DNA from: CAIWHR01 sp963786625 | GTDB lineage: Bacteria; Pseudomonadota; Gammaproteobacteria; Burkholderiales; Casimicrobiaceae | NCBI GenBank assembly: GCA_963786625.1 | Contig: CAWAZS010000014.1 | Span: 310,001-374,000 of the forward strand | DNA: 64,000 nt | Direction: 5' to 3' | In this document: one piece after another, positions 1 through 10,105 of the stretch | How the letters are laid out: each line of letters begins with the position of its first letter | How positions within the stretch are numbered: the stretch's first letter is position 1 | Notes under the pieces: generated by a model | Told to the model about the DNA's origin: nothing | Databases searched by the model: none | What the model saw: the letters and a program-made list of their open reading frames with translations, nothing else | Translations under genes and position numbers: made by a program

Positions 1-1003
1 ACGGCTTGTACATCGCCGAATAGCGGCCCGACGGGTCGGTCGAGAAGCCGTACTCCCGGAAGCAGCGCCGCACGTAGTCCTCGCCGACCGTGTCACCGGC
101 GCGGAAGGTCACGTAGACGCCCCAGCGCAGGTCGCGGAACACCGGCCGGCCGTCGCGCTCGAGACTCGAGATCACTTCGACCTGACCCGCGTGATGGAGC
201 TGCCCGCCGTCGTCGCGCGGGCGCAGCACGCGCGGCAGATCGTCGACGCCGCAGGGCGGGAAAGCGAGTCCCGCGGGGGCGGGCGAGAGTCCCGTGGCGT
301 TCGCGACCGCCGCCATTTCGATCGCGCTCTTGGTGCCGTCGAGGAACGAGTTGAACATCTGGGCGTTGAAGTCGCCCGCGGCCACCATCTCCGGGGTGAA
401 TCCGTAGTAGGGCCACACGGTGTCCGGCGTGGACGCGTGGTACTCGGGGAGGTATTTCGTGCCTTTGCCCGCGGCGACCACCTCGAATCCCGCGGCGCGG
501 CACCAGTCGACCATCTCGCAGATCAGCGCGGGCTGGTCGCCGTAGGCGAGCGAATAGACGACGCCGGCCTCCCGCGCGCGCCGCGCGAGCAGCGGACCGG
601 CGAGCGCGTCGGCCTCGACGTTGACCATCACCACGTGCTTGCCGTGCGTGCAGCAGGCGAGCGCGTGGCGGATGCCGGCGGCGGGATTGCCCGTCGCGTC
701 GATGACGATATCGACGTCGGGGGCGGCGATGAGCGCCAGCGCGTCGTCGGTGACGTGCGTCGCGCCGGTCTTCGCGGCGTCGGCGAACGACCGGGCGGCG
801 AAGCGCTGCGGCGCCCAGCCGGTGCGCGCCAGCGACGCCTTCGCGCGGTCCGGTGCGAGATCGGCGATCGCGACGACATGGATGCCCGGCGTGTGCTTCG
901 CCTGCGCGAGGTACATCGCGCCGAACTTGCCGGCCCCGATCATCCCGACCTTGAGCGGACGGCCTTCGGTCGCGCGGGCGTTCAGCATTCGATGCAGGTT
1001 CAT
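1..1003 (-). CDS. COG4091-type homoserine-dehydrogenase-like NAD(P) oxidoreductase, C-terminus cut by window edge
   Basis: Cytoplasmic oxidoreductase of the Gfo/Idh or homoserine dehydrogenase-like group that normally ends in a SAF domain (COG4091). The N-terminus MNLHRMLNARA is followed by a Rossmann GAGKFG at about residues 23-28, then DATGNPAAG and VNVEAD stretches. 334 codons are open to the left edge with no stop, so the SAF part is missing. The ATG overlaps the stop of the upstream HAD gene by 4 bases (ATGA), implying one operon with the HAD hydrolase and the AEC permease. Family assignment comes from motif recall; the substrate is unknown. Confidence 0.8.
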   Translation of the reverse strand, partial: MNLHRMLNARATEGRPLKVGMIGAGKFGAMYLAQAKHTPGIHVVAIADLAPDRAKASLARTGWAPQRFAARSFADAAKTGATHVTDDALALIAAPDVDIVIDATGNPAAGIRHALACCTHGKHVVMVNVEADALAGPLLARRAREAGVVYSLAYGDQPALICEMVDWCRAAGFEVVAAGKGTKYLPEYHASTPDTVWPYYGFTPEMVAAGDFNAQMFNSFLDGTKSAIEMAAVANATGLSPAPAGLAFPPCGVDDLPRVLRPRDDGGQLHHAGQVEVISSLERDGRPVFRDLRWGVYVTFRAGDTVGEDYVRRCFREYGFSTDPSGRYSAMYKP

Positions 1004-1635
1004 GTGTCGGTTCCCCCGGGCAGGTTGAATTCGGCGAGCGCGGCAACGAGCCCGTCGACCCCGACGGCATGCCGGGCGACGATGCCCAGCCGCGCCGCCG
1101 CGTCGACGTTGATGCGGTTGTCGTCGATGAACAGCACCCGCTCCGCGTCGACGGCCAGCGCTTCGATGACGTGACGAAAGTACGCGGCGTCCGGCTTCAG
1201 CATGCCGACCCGGTGCGACGGGAAATTGTGATGGAAATAGCCGGGCAGCGACCACTCGCGCTCGAACCGCTCCCAGTGCAGCTCGTTGGTGTTCGACACG
1301 CTGGCGAGGCGGCAGCGCGGCGCGAGCCCGACGAGCAGCTCGGCGACGCCGGGAAAGAGCGCGCGCGGCCAGTGGGTGAAGGCGCGGAGGAAATCCTCGC
1401 CGCCGACCGGCAGGCCGAACTCGTCCACGATCTCGGCGGCGAACTCCTCGCGCGTGCTGCCGCCGGTCTCGAAGCGGCGCACCGCAGGCGAGTGCAGCCA
1501 TCGCCGCCAGAGCTCGTCGGTGCCGCCGAGCTGGGGACACCAGTCGAGCATCTGCTCGACGCCCACGAGCTCGATCAGCACGCCGCCGAAGTCGAGCAGG
1601 ATCGCGTCGATGCGCGGCGCCGGCTCCGCCGTCAT
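1000..1635 (-). CDS. HAD-IA family hydrolase (YihX-like)
   Basis: A 211-residue haloacid-dehalogenase superfamily phosphatase. Motif I is DFGGVL (residues about 14-19), with Gly where many family members carry the second Asp, as in YihX-like subgroup members. Motif II is SVSNTNE, motif III MLKPD, motif IV LFIDDN. The start ATG overlaps the stop of the AEC permease by 4 bases, and the stop overlaps the next ATG, so it is translationally coupled in a three-gene minus-strand operon. The substrate cannot be read from sequence; a sugar phosphate or small metabolite is likely. Confidence 0.85.
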   Translation of the reverse strand: MTAEPAPRIDAILLDFGGVLIELVGVEQMLDWCPQLGGTDELWRRWLHSPAVRRFETGGSTREEFAAEIVDEFGLPVGGEDFLRAFTHWPRALFPGVAELLVGLAPRCRLASVSNTNELHWERFEREWSLPGYFHHNFPSHRVGMLKPDAAYFRHVIEALAVDAERVLFIDDNRINVDAAARLGIVARHAVGVDGLVAALAEFNLPGGTDT

Positions 1636-2507
1636 CGCAGCGCCAGCGCGAGCCCGAGCGGCACGAACAGGACCGCCATCATGTTGCCGACCAGAACGAT
1701 CGAGGCGACCTTGCCCGGCTCCTGCCCGTACTGCTCCGCGACCATGAAATTGAGCACGGCCGGCGGCAGGCAGCCGAAAAGGATCAGAAGCCCGGTTTGC
1801 GCGGGATCGAGGCCGAGGAGCGGCACCAGCAGGCCGGCCAGCGCGAGGCCGGTGAGCGGGCAGACGAGGCCGCCGACCACGCCGAGGTGCCACTCGTCCC
1901 AGCGGACGTCGGCGAGGCGCACGCCGAGCGAGATCAGCATCAGCGGGATCGACGCGTCGCCGACCAGCTTGATCGCGAGCATCAGCCATTCCGGCACCGG
2001 GGGGTGGCTCAGCGCGAACGCGAACCCCAGAAACGTGGCGACGACCATCGGATTGCGGAATACCGGCCAGAACGCCGCGTGCCGGTTGACGATGTGCACG
2101 CCCAGCGTGAAATGCACGAGGTTCGAGATCGTGAACAGCGTCACCATCGCCGACAGCCCGGCCTGGCCGAAGCTCAGGTACGCAAGGGGGAGCCCCATGT
2201 TGCCGCAGTTGTTGAACATCATCGGCGGCACCCACGTCCGGTAGTCCTGGTGCAGGAGCTTCGCGAACGGCCACGCGAGCAGCCCCGAGCCCAGAACCAC
2301 GCCGATGCTGCCGGCGATCAGCGGCACGTTGGCGGTGATGTCGAAGTCCTTGCTCGCCAGCGCGGAGAAGATCAGCGCCGGCGCCAGCACCGTGATGTTG
2401 ATCCGGTTCACCCAGGCGAGATCGGGCTTCGCGCGCCGGGCATAGAGCCAGCCCAGCGCGATGATCGAGAAGACCGGCAGGATGATGCCGACGATGCGAA
2501 CGAACAT
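1632..2507 (-). CDS. AEC family transporter (auxin efflux carrier-like permease)
   Basis: Integral inner-membrane permease of about 291 residues, with eight to ten hydrophobic helices and the family's Asn/Gly-rich FNNCGNMGLPLA segment in the middle. AEC proteins export organic anions or amino-acid-like compounds; the substrate here is unknown. I chose the internal ATG at 2507 (MFVRIVGI) because the upstream 21 codons are Arg/Ser-rich and not membrane-like; an ATG at 2570 is possible. It lies about 70 bases after hslU and is first of a coupled trio with a HAD phosphatase and a COG4091 dehydrogenase. Confidence 0.85.
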   Translation of the reverse strand: MFVRIVGIILPVFSIIALGWLYARRAKPDLAWVNRINITVLAPALIFSALASKDFDITANVPLIAGSIGVVLGSGLLAWPFAKLLHQDYRTWVPPMMFNNCGNMGLPLAYLSFGQAGLSAMVTLFTISNLVHFTLGVHIVNRHAAFWPVFRNPMVVATFLGFAFALSHPPVPEWLMLAIKLVGDASIPLMLISLGVRLADVRWDEWHLGVVGGLVCPLTGLALAGLLVPLLGLDPAQTGLLILFGCLPPAVLNFMVAEQYGQEPGKVASIVLVGNMMAVLFVPLGLALALR

Positions 2508-2577
2508 GGGCTGGGAGATCGGGCCGGTGGAGCGCCGCCCTCCCGCGGCGGCGCAGGAGGAGCTTCGCATCCGGCAG

Positions 2578-3906
<1,329 letters not shown>

Positions 3907-4167
3907 CGGGAGTCCTGGATGCGGGAGCGGCCGGGCATCGAGGCCCGGCAACCGGGGCATTCTACCGTGCGGGCCGCGCGCGCGAAGAACGAGCAGGCGG
4001 TCCGGGATCGCGCCGCGCGCGATCGGCGGCGAGCGCCTCGGGCGCGCCGCCAAAACGCGATCTGGTCAGCGCAGCGGGCATCGCTTATCATGGGCGCCCG
4101 CCGTGGGTACGATGCCTTCCTCCTGGCGCGCGGACGGCGGGCGCGCGACTCGTTCTGGAGAGTCACC
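3907..4167. other. Divergent intergenic region hslU / sodC
   Basis: 261 bases with no gene on either strand that I can support. An AGGA for hslU lies at the left end and GGAG for sodC at the right. A weak -10-like TATCAT occurs at 4086-4091 in sodC orientation without a good -35. The missing hslV is not here. Confidence 0.5.
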
Positions 4168-4683
4168 ATGATGAACGCACTCGGAATGATGGCGGCTGGC
4201 GCGCTGGTCGCGGGTTGCGCTGCGATGGCGCCCGCGGGTCCGTCCGCGATTGCCGATCTCGCGCCGACCCGTGGCAACAGCGCCACCGGCACCGTGACAT
4301 TCACGCAGAAGGGCAACGTCGTCGTGGTCTATGCCAAGGTGTCGGGACTCGCCCCGGGCACCCACGGCTTCCACATCCACGAGAAGGGCGATTGCAGCTC
4401 CGGGGACGGAATGAGCGCCGGCGGCCACTTCAATCCGCTCGGCAAGCCGCATTCGTACCCGACCGTCCCCGACCGCCACGCCGGCGACATGCCGATGCTG
4501 GCGGCGGACGCCGCCGGCAACGCGGTGATGACCGCCGAGCTCGACGTGATCACGATCGGCTCCGGCGCGGCCGATATCGTCGGCAAGGCGGTGATCGTGC
4601 ACAAGGACCCGGACGACTTCAAGACTCAACCCACGGGCAACGCGGGGGCGCGCGTTGCATGCGGCGTGATCCGCAAGTCGTGA
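4168..4683 (+). CDS. sodC: Periplasmic Cu,Zn superoxide dismutase (lipoprotein)
   Basis: Dismutates superoxide in the cell envelope. 171 residues. The signal sequence ends in lipobox LVAGC (Cys about residue 17). Metal ligands are all visible: HGFHIH and GGHFNP for Cu/bridging His, KPHSYP and DRHAGD for Zn, and VIVHKD for the last Cu His. The disulphide cysteines (KGDC, ACGVI) and the active-site Arg just before ACGVI are present. The SD-like GGAG is about 9 bases before the first ATG. Followed at once by a degenerate paralogue. Confidence 0.95.
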   Translation: MMNALGMMAAGALVAGCAAMAPAGPSAIADLAPTRGNSATGTVTFTQKGNVVVVYAKVSGLAPGTHGFHIHEKGDCSSGDGMSAGGHFNPLGKPHSYPTVPDRHAGDMPMLAADAAGNAVMTAELDVITIGSGAADIVGKAVIVHKDPDDFKTQPTGNAGARVACGVIRKS

Positions 4684-4706
4684 TCGGTCTGCCGGGCGGC
4701 GTGGCG

Positions 4707-5255
4707 ATGCGGACGCCGCCGGTGACGGGAACGGGCTCGGTGCGCCGGCTGCGGGCGCTCCTGCCGCTGCTGGTCCCGGTTGCGCTCGCCGGCGCACTCG
4801 CCGCATGCGCGACGAGCGACGGTACGTCGCGGCCGAGCATCGGTGCGAAGCTCGTCCCGACGGGGGGCAGCGCGATGGGCGGGGGCGTGGCCTTTCGCGA
4901 GGTCGACGGCGGATTGATGATCGCCGCGAACGTGACCAACGGGACGCCCGGCGCCTGGCGCGTGGCGATCCACGCCAACGGCAACTGCTCGTCGCCGAAC
5001 GGCTTTTCGGCGGGTCCGCCGGTCCTGCTGCCCGGGACGTCGCTGCCGGCCGTCGTCGGGGTTTCGCTCAACGAAAACGGCATCGGCGGCATATCGACTC
5101 GCCTGCCCGGTCTCGCGCTGGACGGGCCGAACGGCATCATCGGCAAGTCGGTCGTCGTGCACGCGGGTGCCGTCGGCTCGCTGGAGGCACAGCCCGGCGC
5201 CCCGAACGACCGCTCTGCCTGCGGCGTGATCGGACCGGTGGTTCCGCTGTTCTGA
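4707..5255 (+). CDS. SodC-like lipoprotein lacking most metal ligands
   Basis: 182-residue predicted lipoprotein (signal peptide ending ALAAC) that aligns with the SodC next door. The HxH pair is reduced to IHANGNC (one His), the bridging-His segment reads SAGPP instead of GGHF, and the zinc loop is absent. The last Cu His (VVVHAG), both cysteines and the Arg before ACGVI are kept. It is therefore unlikely to be an active dismutase; it could be a copper-binding or structural paralogue. Start ATG 4707 is chosen; GTG 4701 is in frame. It lies 23 bases after sodC in the same direction. Confidence 0.75.
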   Translation: MRTPPVTGTGSVRRLRALLPLLVPVALAGALAACATSDGTSRPSIGAKLVPTGGSAMGGGVAFREVDGGLMIAANVTNGTPGAWRVAIHANGNCSSPNGFSAGPPVLLPGTSLPAVVGVSLNENGIGGISTRLPGLALDGPNGIIGKSVVVHAGAVGSLEAQPGAPNDRSACGVIGPVVPLF

Positions 5256-5307
5256 CCGCCCGTCGCCCGTGCGGGGGCGCCGCGCATCCCTGTTTCCCGG
5301 AGTCACG

Positions 5308-6096
5308 ATGGGCTTTCTCGCCGGCAAGAAGATCCTGATCACGGGCGTTCTCTCGGAACGCTCGATTGCGTACGGTGTCGCGCGGGCGTGCCACCGCGAG
5401 GGCGCGACCCTCGCGTTCACCTATGTCAACGACGAGCTCAAGGACCGCGTCGTGCGGGTCGCCGCCGAATTCGGCACCGTGCCGGTGCTGCCCTGTGACG
5501 TGACCCGCGACGACGACATCGACGCGCTGTTCGCGTCGCTCTCCTCCGAGTGGGGCACGCTGGACGGATTGCTGCACGCGATCGCATTCGCGCCGCGGGA
5601 GGCGCTGTCCGGCGATTTCCTGAACGCGCTCACGCGCGCCGCGTTCGCCATGGCGCACGACGTCAGCTCGTACAGCCTCGCGGCGCTGGCGAAAGGCGCG
5701 CGGCCGCTCATGCAGGGACGCAACGGCTCGCTGGTGACGCTCACCTATCTGGGCGCGCTGCGGGCGCTGCCGAGCTACAACGTGATGGGGCTCGCGAAGG
5801 CCAGCCTGGAGGCCAACGTCCGCTATCTCGCTTCGTGCCTGGGTCCCGAGGGCATCCGCGCCAACGGCATCTCGGCCGGCCCGATCAAGACCCTGGCCGC
5901 CGCGGGCATCGGCGGCTTCTCGAAGATCCTGCGCTTCGTCGAGAGCAACGCGCCGCTGCGCCGCAACGTCACCATCGACGAGGTCGGCAACGTCGCCGCG
6001 TTCCTGTTCTCGGACCTCGCAAGCGGGGTCACCGGCGACATCGTCTACGTCGACAGCGGATTCTCGACCGTGGCCGCGGGACTGAGCGAGGACTGA
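5308..6096 (+). CDS. fabI: Enoyl-[acyl-carrier-protein] reductase (NADH)
   Basis: Last step of each fatty-acid elongation cycle, reducing trans-2-enoyl-ACP with NADH. 262 residues of SDR fold with the FabI glycine pattern (GVLSERSIAYG) and the Tyr-x6-Lys pair in SYNVMGLAKAS. The conserved AGPIKTLAA loop follows. I start at ATG 5308 (MGFLAGKK), the usual family start, with a GGAG about 8 bases upstream, not at the in-frame ATG at 5269. Confidence 0.96.
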   Translation: MGFLAGKKILITGVLSERSIAYGVARACHREGATLAFTYVNDELKDRVVRVAAEFGTVPVLPCDVTRDDDIDALFASLSSEWGTLDGLLHAIAFAPREALSGDFLNALTRAAFAMAHDVSSYSLAALAKGARPLMQGRNGSLVTLTYLGALRALPSYNVMGLAKASLEANVRYLASCLGPEGIRANGISAGPIKTLAAAGIGGFSKILRFVESNAPLRRNVTIDEVGNVAAFLFSDLASGVTGDIVYVDSGFSTVAAGLSED

Positions 6097-6108
6097 CCGG
6101 CCGGCACG

Positions 6109-7729
6109 ATGACGGCGGCAACCGCGCGCTACGACGCCGTCGTCATCGGCGGCGGTCACAACGGTCTCACCTGCGCCGCCTATCTCGCCGGCGCGGGGCT
6201 CTCGGTGTGCGTGCTCGAGCGCCGCGGTGTGCTCGGCGGCGCCGCCGTCACCGAGGAGTTTCACCCCGGCTTTCGCAACTCCACGGCGAGCTACACCGTC
6301 AGCCTGCTCAATCCGAAGGTCATCCGCGACCTGCGGCTCGCGGAGCACGGGCTGTCCGTCGTCGAGCGCCCGTTCGCGAATTTCCTGCCGTTGCCCGACG
6401 GCGGCTTCCTGAAGGTCGGCGGCGGGCTCGACGCGACGCAGGCCGAGGTCGCCAGGTTCTCGCGCCGCGACGCGCTGCGTCTCGCCGAATATTACGCAAT
6501 GCTCGATCGCGTCGCCGACGTGCTGCGCGATCTGGTGCTCGCGACCCCGCCCGACGTCGGGGGCGGGATCGGGACGCTGCTCGATGCGTGGAAGGTGGCG
6601 AAGCGCTTCCGCGCGCTCGATCTCGCCGGCCGGCGCGACGTGCTCGACCTTTTCACCAAGAGCGCGGGCGACGTGCTCGATCGCTGGTTCGAGTCCGACC
6701 CGATCAAGGCGGCGCTCGGCTTCGACGCGGTGGTCGGCAACTTCGCGAGTCCCGTACACGCCCGGGTCGGCCTATGTGCTGCTGCACCACGTCTTCGGCG
6801 AGGTGAACGGCAAGCGGGGCCAGTGGGGCCACGCGCGCGGCGGCATGGGCGCGATCACGGCGGCGATGGCCAGCGAGTGCGCGGCGCGCGGGGTCGTCAT
6901 GCGCACCGATGCCGCCGTCGAGCGCGTGATCGTGACGGACGGCCGTGCCACGGGCGTCGAGCTCGGCAGCGGCGAGCTCGTCGCGGCGCGGCGGGTCGTT
7001 GCCAACGTGAACCCGAAGCTGCTCTTCGGGCGGCTGGTGGCGCCCGAACATCTGCCGGCGGATTTCAGTGCGCGCATCGCCGGCTACCGATGCGCGTCGG
7101 GAACCTTCCGGATGAACGTCGCGCTCGCGGAGCTCCCCGACTTCAGCGCGCTGCCGGGAAAGGCCGCGCAGCCGCATCATGCGAGCGGCATCGTCATCGC
7201 GCCGTCGCTCGCCTACATGGAGCGCGCGTACTTCGACGCGCGGACCCGCGGCTGGTCGCGCGAGCCCATCGTCGAGCTGCTGATTCCCTCGGTGGTGGAC
7301 GACTCGCTCGCGCCGCCGGGCATGCACGTCGCGAGCCTGTTCTGCCAGCATGTCCATCCGGACCTGCCGCAGGTCGCCGCGGGCCGCAGCTGGGACGACG
7401 CGCGCGACGAGGTGGCCGACCTGATGATCGAGACCGTCGACCGGGTCGCGCCGAACTTCAAGGCGAGCATCGTTGGCCGGCGCGCACTGTCGCCGCTCGA
7501 CCTCGAGCGCGAATTCGGCCTCGTCGGCGGCGACATCTTCCACGGCGCGCTCACGCTCGACCAGCTCTTCGCGGCACGGCCTGTCCTGGGACACGGCAAC
7601 TACCGGGCGCCGGTACGCGGCCTGTACCTCTGCGGCGCCGGCACGCACCCGGGCGGGGGCGTCACCGGGGCCCCCGGACACAACGCCGCGCGCGAGATCC
7701 TGAAGGATGCGCGCCGGCGCAGGTTCTGA
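6109..7729 (+). CDS. FAD-dependent oxidoreductase, CrtI/PYROXD2-like (one frameshift)
   Basis: Flavoprotein of the phytoene-desaturase superfamily; the closest type I recall is the PYROXD2-like branch, not a true carotenoid enzyme. N-terminal FAD-binding GGGHNGL at residues about 14-20; C-terminal GTHPGGGVTGAPGHNAA closes the FAD site. The frame breaks at 6754: an extra G in FASP-YTPGSAY shifts translation, and removing it gives about 539 residues. Conservation on both sides argues for a sequence error. The stop codon touches the T-run of the convergent rnpB. No carotenoid genes are nearby, so the substrate is unknown. Confidence 0.85.
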
Positions 7730-7747
7730 AAAAAGCCGAAGTCAGCC
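7729..7747 (-). terminator. rnpB 3' end: P1 strand plus T-run
   Basis: The 3' strand of P1 (GGCTGACTTCGG) is followed directly by six T on the minus strand. The six A on the plus strand overlap the TGA stop of the convergent flavoprotein gene, so the two genes share their last bases. Confidence 0.55.
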
Positions 7748-8089
7748 GGTAAGCCGGGTTCTGTTACGGCGCTTGCGCGCTATGGCCGTCATTCCTCTAG
7801 GCGCGCCGTTGCCGGCGCGCTCAAGCCACCTACCCGCGGACTCGGCGAGCAGCGTCGTCATCCGCCTACTTGGTGTTGCTCCGGATGGAGGTTGCCGCGT
7901 TTCACCCGCCGCCGGCTCGGTTTGACCCGGACCCGCGGCGACTCGTCTCTGTGGCCCTGTTCCTCGCCTTCGTCGGCCGCGCGAGCGGCGACTTATTGCG
8001 GCCGGGCGTTACCCGGCATCCTGCTCTGCGGAGCCCGGACTTTCCTCCCCCCGGTTTCCCGGGCGGCGACGGTCTGGCTGGCTTCGGAC
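7736..8089 (-). ncRNA. rnpB: RNase P RNA (class A, M1 RNA)
   Basis: Catalytic RNA that matures tRNA 5' ends. On the minus strand it reads a 5' P1 strand CCGAAGCCAGCC (near 8087), then the universal GAGGAAAGTCCGGGCTCC block (about 8025-8048), and a 3' ACAGAACCCGGCTTA block (near 7750). The 3' P1 strand GGCTGACTTCGG (7736-7747) pairs with the 5' one. Six T residues follow on the minus strand (7729-7734). Ends are set from P1 pairing and are good to a few bases. Confidence 0.95.
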
Positions 8090-8093
8090 AGCA

Positions 8094-8123
8094 AGCATAG
8101 CCTATATTGGGCCGCGAGGTCAT
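8094..8123 (-). promoter_or_regulatory. Candidate rnpB promoter
   Basis: On the minus strand ATGACC (-35-like, about 8118-8123) is followed by 18 bases and TATGCT (8094-8099), five or six bases before the predicted RNA 5' end. The match is moderate; the placement fits the P1-defined 5' end. Confidence 0.45.
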
Positions 8124-8184
8124 CGCGGCAACCGGCGGCGATCCGTCTCCGGCGCGGTCGGGTGGCGGCGGCCGCGCGGGCGCT

Positions 8185-8259
8185 CATTGACGACCCCCTT
8201 GGCGCTGCGCGCCTTCCCCCAGGGGAGCGAATCGCGCTTGGGACGGCCCGGCGCGCTCA
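8185..8259 (-). repeat. Intercistronic repeat, family B, copy 1
   Basis: Starts exactly at the TGA stop of pyrC on the minus strand (TGAGCGCGCCGGGCCG) and runs through AAGCGCGATTCGC, a CCCCTGGGGG palindrome and GCGCGCAGCGCCAAGG. The same layout recurs at 20.2, 27.5 and 34.0 kb. No reading frame of note. The flank between this and rnpB (8090-8184) holds only the rnpB promoter region. Confidence 0.7.
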
Positions 8260-9309
8260 CCGGACGCGCCAATGCACCGCTTCGCCGGCGCGCAGCGACA
8301 CGACCCGCCGCTCGCCGCACGGATAATCGGCCGGCACGGTCCACGACTCGCGCTGCAACGTCACTTTGTCGCCGTTACGCGGCAACGCGTAGAAGTCGGC
8401 GCCATGGTGACTGGCGAAGGCCTCGAGGCGGTCGAGCGCGCCGGCGGCTTCGAACGCCTCGGCGTACAGCGGGAGGGCGATGGGCGCCGTGTAGCAGCCG
8501 GCACAGCCGCAGGCATTCTCCTTGCCGGGCCGCGCATGCGGCGCGGAATCGGTCCCGAGGAAGAACTTCGGATTGCCGGAGGTGGCCGCGGCGACCAGGG
8601 CCCGCCGGTGCGTCTCGCGCTTGAGGATCGGCAGGCAGTACAGGTGCGGACGGATGCCGCCGGCGAAGAGCGCATTGCGCGAGTAGAGGAGATGCTGCGG
8701 CGTGATCGTCGCGGCGACGCCTGCCGGCGCTGCGGTCACGAATGCCGCCGCATCGCCCGTCGTGATGTGCTCGAGCACGATCCTGAGGCCGGGGAAGTCG
8801 CGCACGATGGCCGTGAGCGAGCGCTCGACGAACACGCGTTCCCGATCGAATACGTCGACATCGGCGTCGGTGACCTCGCCGTGCAGCGACAGCACGACCC
8901 CGTGCTTCTCCATGGCCGCGAGCGCCGGATACGCACGGGCGAGCGCGGTGACCCCCGAATCCGAATTCGTCGTCGCGCCCGCCGGATAGTATTTGACCGC
9001 GTGGACGAACCCCGAGGCCTTCGCCCGCGCGATCTCGGCGGGCTCGGTGTTGTCCGTGAGATAGAGCGTCATCAACGGCTCGAAACGCGAGCCCGGCGGC
9101 AGGGCCGCGAGGATGCGCTGCCGGTAGCGGCCGGCCGCCGCGGTCGTCGTCACCGGCGGCGCCAGATTAGGCATGACAATTGCTCGCCCGAAAACGGCGG
9201 CGGTGGCGGCGACAAAGTCGGCCAGGGCCGGGCCGTCGCGCAGATGCAGGTGCCAGTCGTCCGGACGGGCAATGGTCAGCGTTCGGCCGGCAGTGGAAGG
9301 TGCGGACAT
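8257..9309 (-). CDS. pyrC: Dihydroorotase (homodimeric, PyrC type)
   Basis: Third step of pyrimidine synthesis, cyclising N-carbamoyl-aspartate to dihydroorotate. 350 residues. The metal HxH is in DDWHLHLRDG, the carboxylated Lys is in HAVKYYPAGATTNS, further ligands lie in SLHGEV and EHITT, and the catalytic Asp is in GTDSAPH. The chosen start is ATG 9309 (MSAPSTAG) with AAGG about 9 bases upstream. A GTG seven codons earlier is open but lacks an SD. The gene stands alone on the minus strand. Confidence 0.96.
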   Translation of the reverse strand: MSAPSTAGRTLTIARPDDWHLHLRDGPALADFVAATAAVFGRAIVMPNLAPPVTTTAAAGRYRQRILAALPPGSRFEPLMTLYLTDNTEPAEIARAKASGFVHAVKYYPAGATTNSDSGVTALARAYPALAAMEKHGVVLSLHGEVTDADVDVFDRERVFVERSLTAIVRDFPGLRIVLEHITTGDAAAFVTAAPAGVAATITPQHLLYSRNALFAGGIRPHLYCLPILKRETHRRALVAAATSGNPKFFLGTDSAPHARPGKENACGCAGCYTAPIALPLYAEAFEAAGALDRLEAFASHHGADFYALPRNGDKVTLQRESWTVPADYPCGERRVVSLRAGEAVHWRVR

Positions 9310-9410
9310 GGAAAGACCTTGTTTTTTCACGATTATACGGCCGGAAATCGCGCGTGGCCGGCTCGCCGAGACGGGCCGCCGTTGTCCGTGCCCGCGCGCG
9401 ATGGACGGGT

Positions 9411-9416
9411 TATAAT
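9411..9416 (+). promoter_or_regulatory. Candidate dksA promoter -10
   Basis: A perfect TATAAT lies about 140 bases before the dksA start in the pyrC/dksA divergent gap (9310-9557). No good -35 at 16-18 bases upstream. The rest of the gap holds nothing I can name. Confidence 0.5.
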
Positions 9417-9557
9417 CGCCGATTTAGCGCGGCCGGCGACGTTGGCCAGGGCGCCGCGCCAGCGGACACGAACGAACCGAGTATCGGGAATTTCGCGGCG
9501 AGGCGGGGCAGCGGCAAACGCAATCCCGTACTCATGAACGAAGAGGTAGAGGTCAGC

Positions 9558-10012
9558 ATGGCAGCGAAGCAAGCAACCGCAAGCGGACAGTCGCCAAGAA
9601 GGTCAAGGTCCTCACCGAGGAGGACCTGCTCAAGGCGCCCGAGAAGGACTACATGAACGAGGCGCAGCTCGCCTTCTTCAAGCAACGTCTCGTGGAGCTC
9701 CGGGATCAGCTGCTGCGCAACGCCGACGACACCGGCGAGCATCTGCGCGAGAACGAGACCACGACCGACCCTTCGGATCGCGCGACGCTCGAGGAGGAGT
9801 ACACGCTGGAGCTGCGGACACGCGATCGCGAGCGCAAGCTGCTGAAGAAGGTCGAGAAGTCGATCAAGCTGATCGAGGACGGAAGCTACGGCTATTGCGA
9901 CGAGACCGGCGAGCCGATCGGCATCCCGCGGCTGCTCGCGCGGCCGACGGCAACGCTTTCGCTCGAGGCGCAGGAACGCCGCGAGCGCGTCCAGAAGCTC
10001 TACGGGGACTGA
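9558..10012 (+). CDS. dksA: RNA polymerase-binding transcription factor DksA (one frameshift near the N-terminus)
   Basis: Binds the RNA polymerase secondary channel and acts with ppGpp in the stringent response. The coiled-coil part (LAFFKQRLVELRDQLL...) and C-terminal part are intact from 9653. The family N-terminus TEEDLLKAPEKDYM continues upstream in the same frame, but the start ATG 9558 (MAAKQATASG) lies in another frame. One missing base near 9588 (GGACA for GGAACA) reconnects them, giving about 151 residues. The zinc-finger region reads GYCDETGEPIG...LSLEAQ, so only one of four cysteines remains. SD AGAGG precedes the ATG. Confidence 0.93.
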
Positions 10013-10105
10013 CCGGTGCCGGATCCGGGACGCCGGTCTGCGCTGACCGGCGCGTGAGCCGGCGCCGGAGAATCCAGGTGCGCGGCGCCCCGCGGCGCCG
10101 CGAGA
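10013..10105. other. Convergent gap dksA / membrane protein gene
   Basis: 93 bases between two gene ends. A strong GC palindrome (CGCGGCGCC..GGCGCCGCG, about 10080-10101) could act as a bidirectional hairpin, but no T-run follows it on either strand. Confidence 0.4.

Noticed and set aside
5137..6759. 540-codon minus frame over fabI and the flavoprotein
   Set aside because: Biased Arg/Ala/Gly composition with no domain; fabI on the other strand is unambiguous.
6109..7729. Carotenoid desaturase crtI
   Set aside because: Only superfamily similarity; no crtB, crtE or other pigment genes nearby and motifs fit the PYROXD2-like branch better.
10080..10101. Rho-independent terminator after dksA
   Set aside because: Strong GC palindrome but no T-run on either strand.
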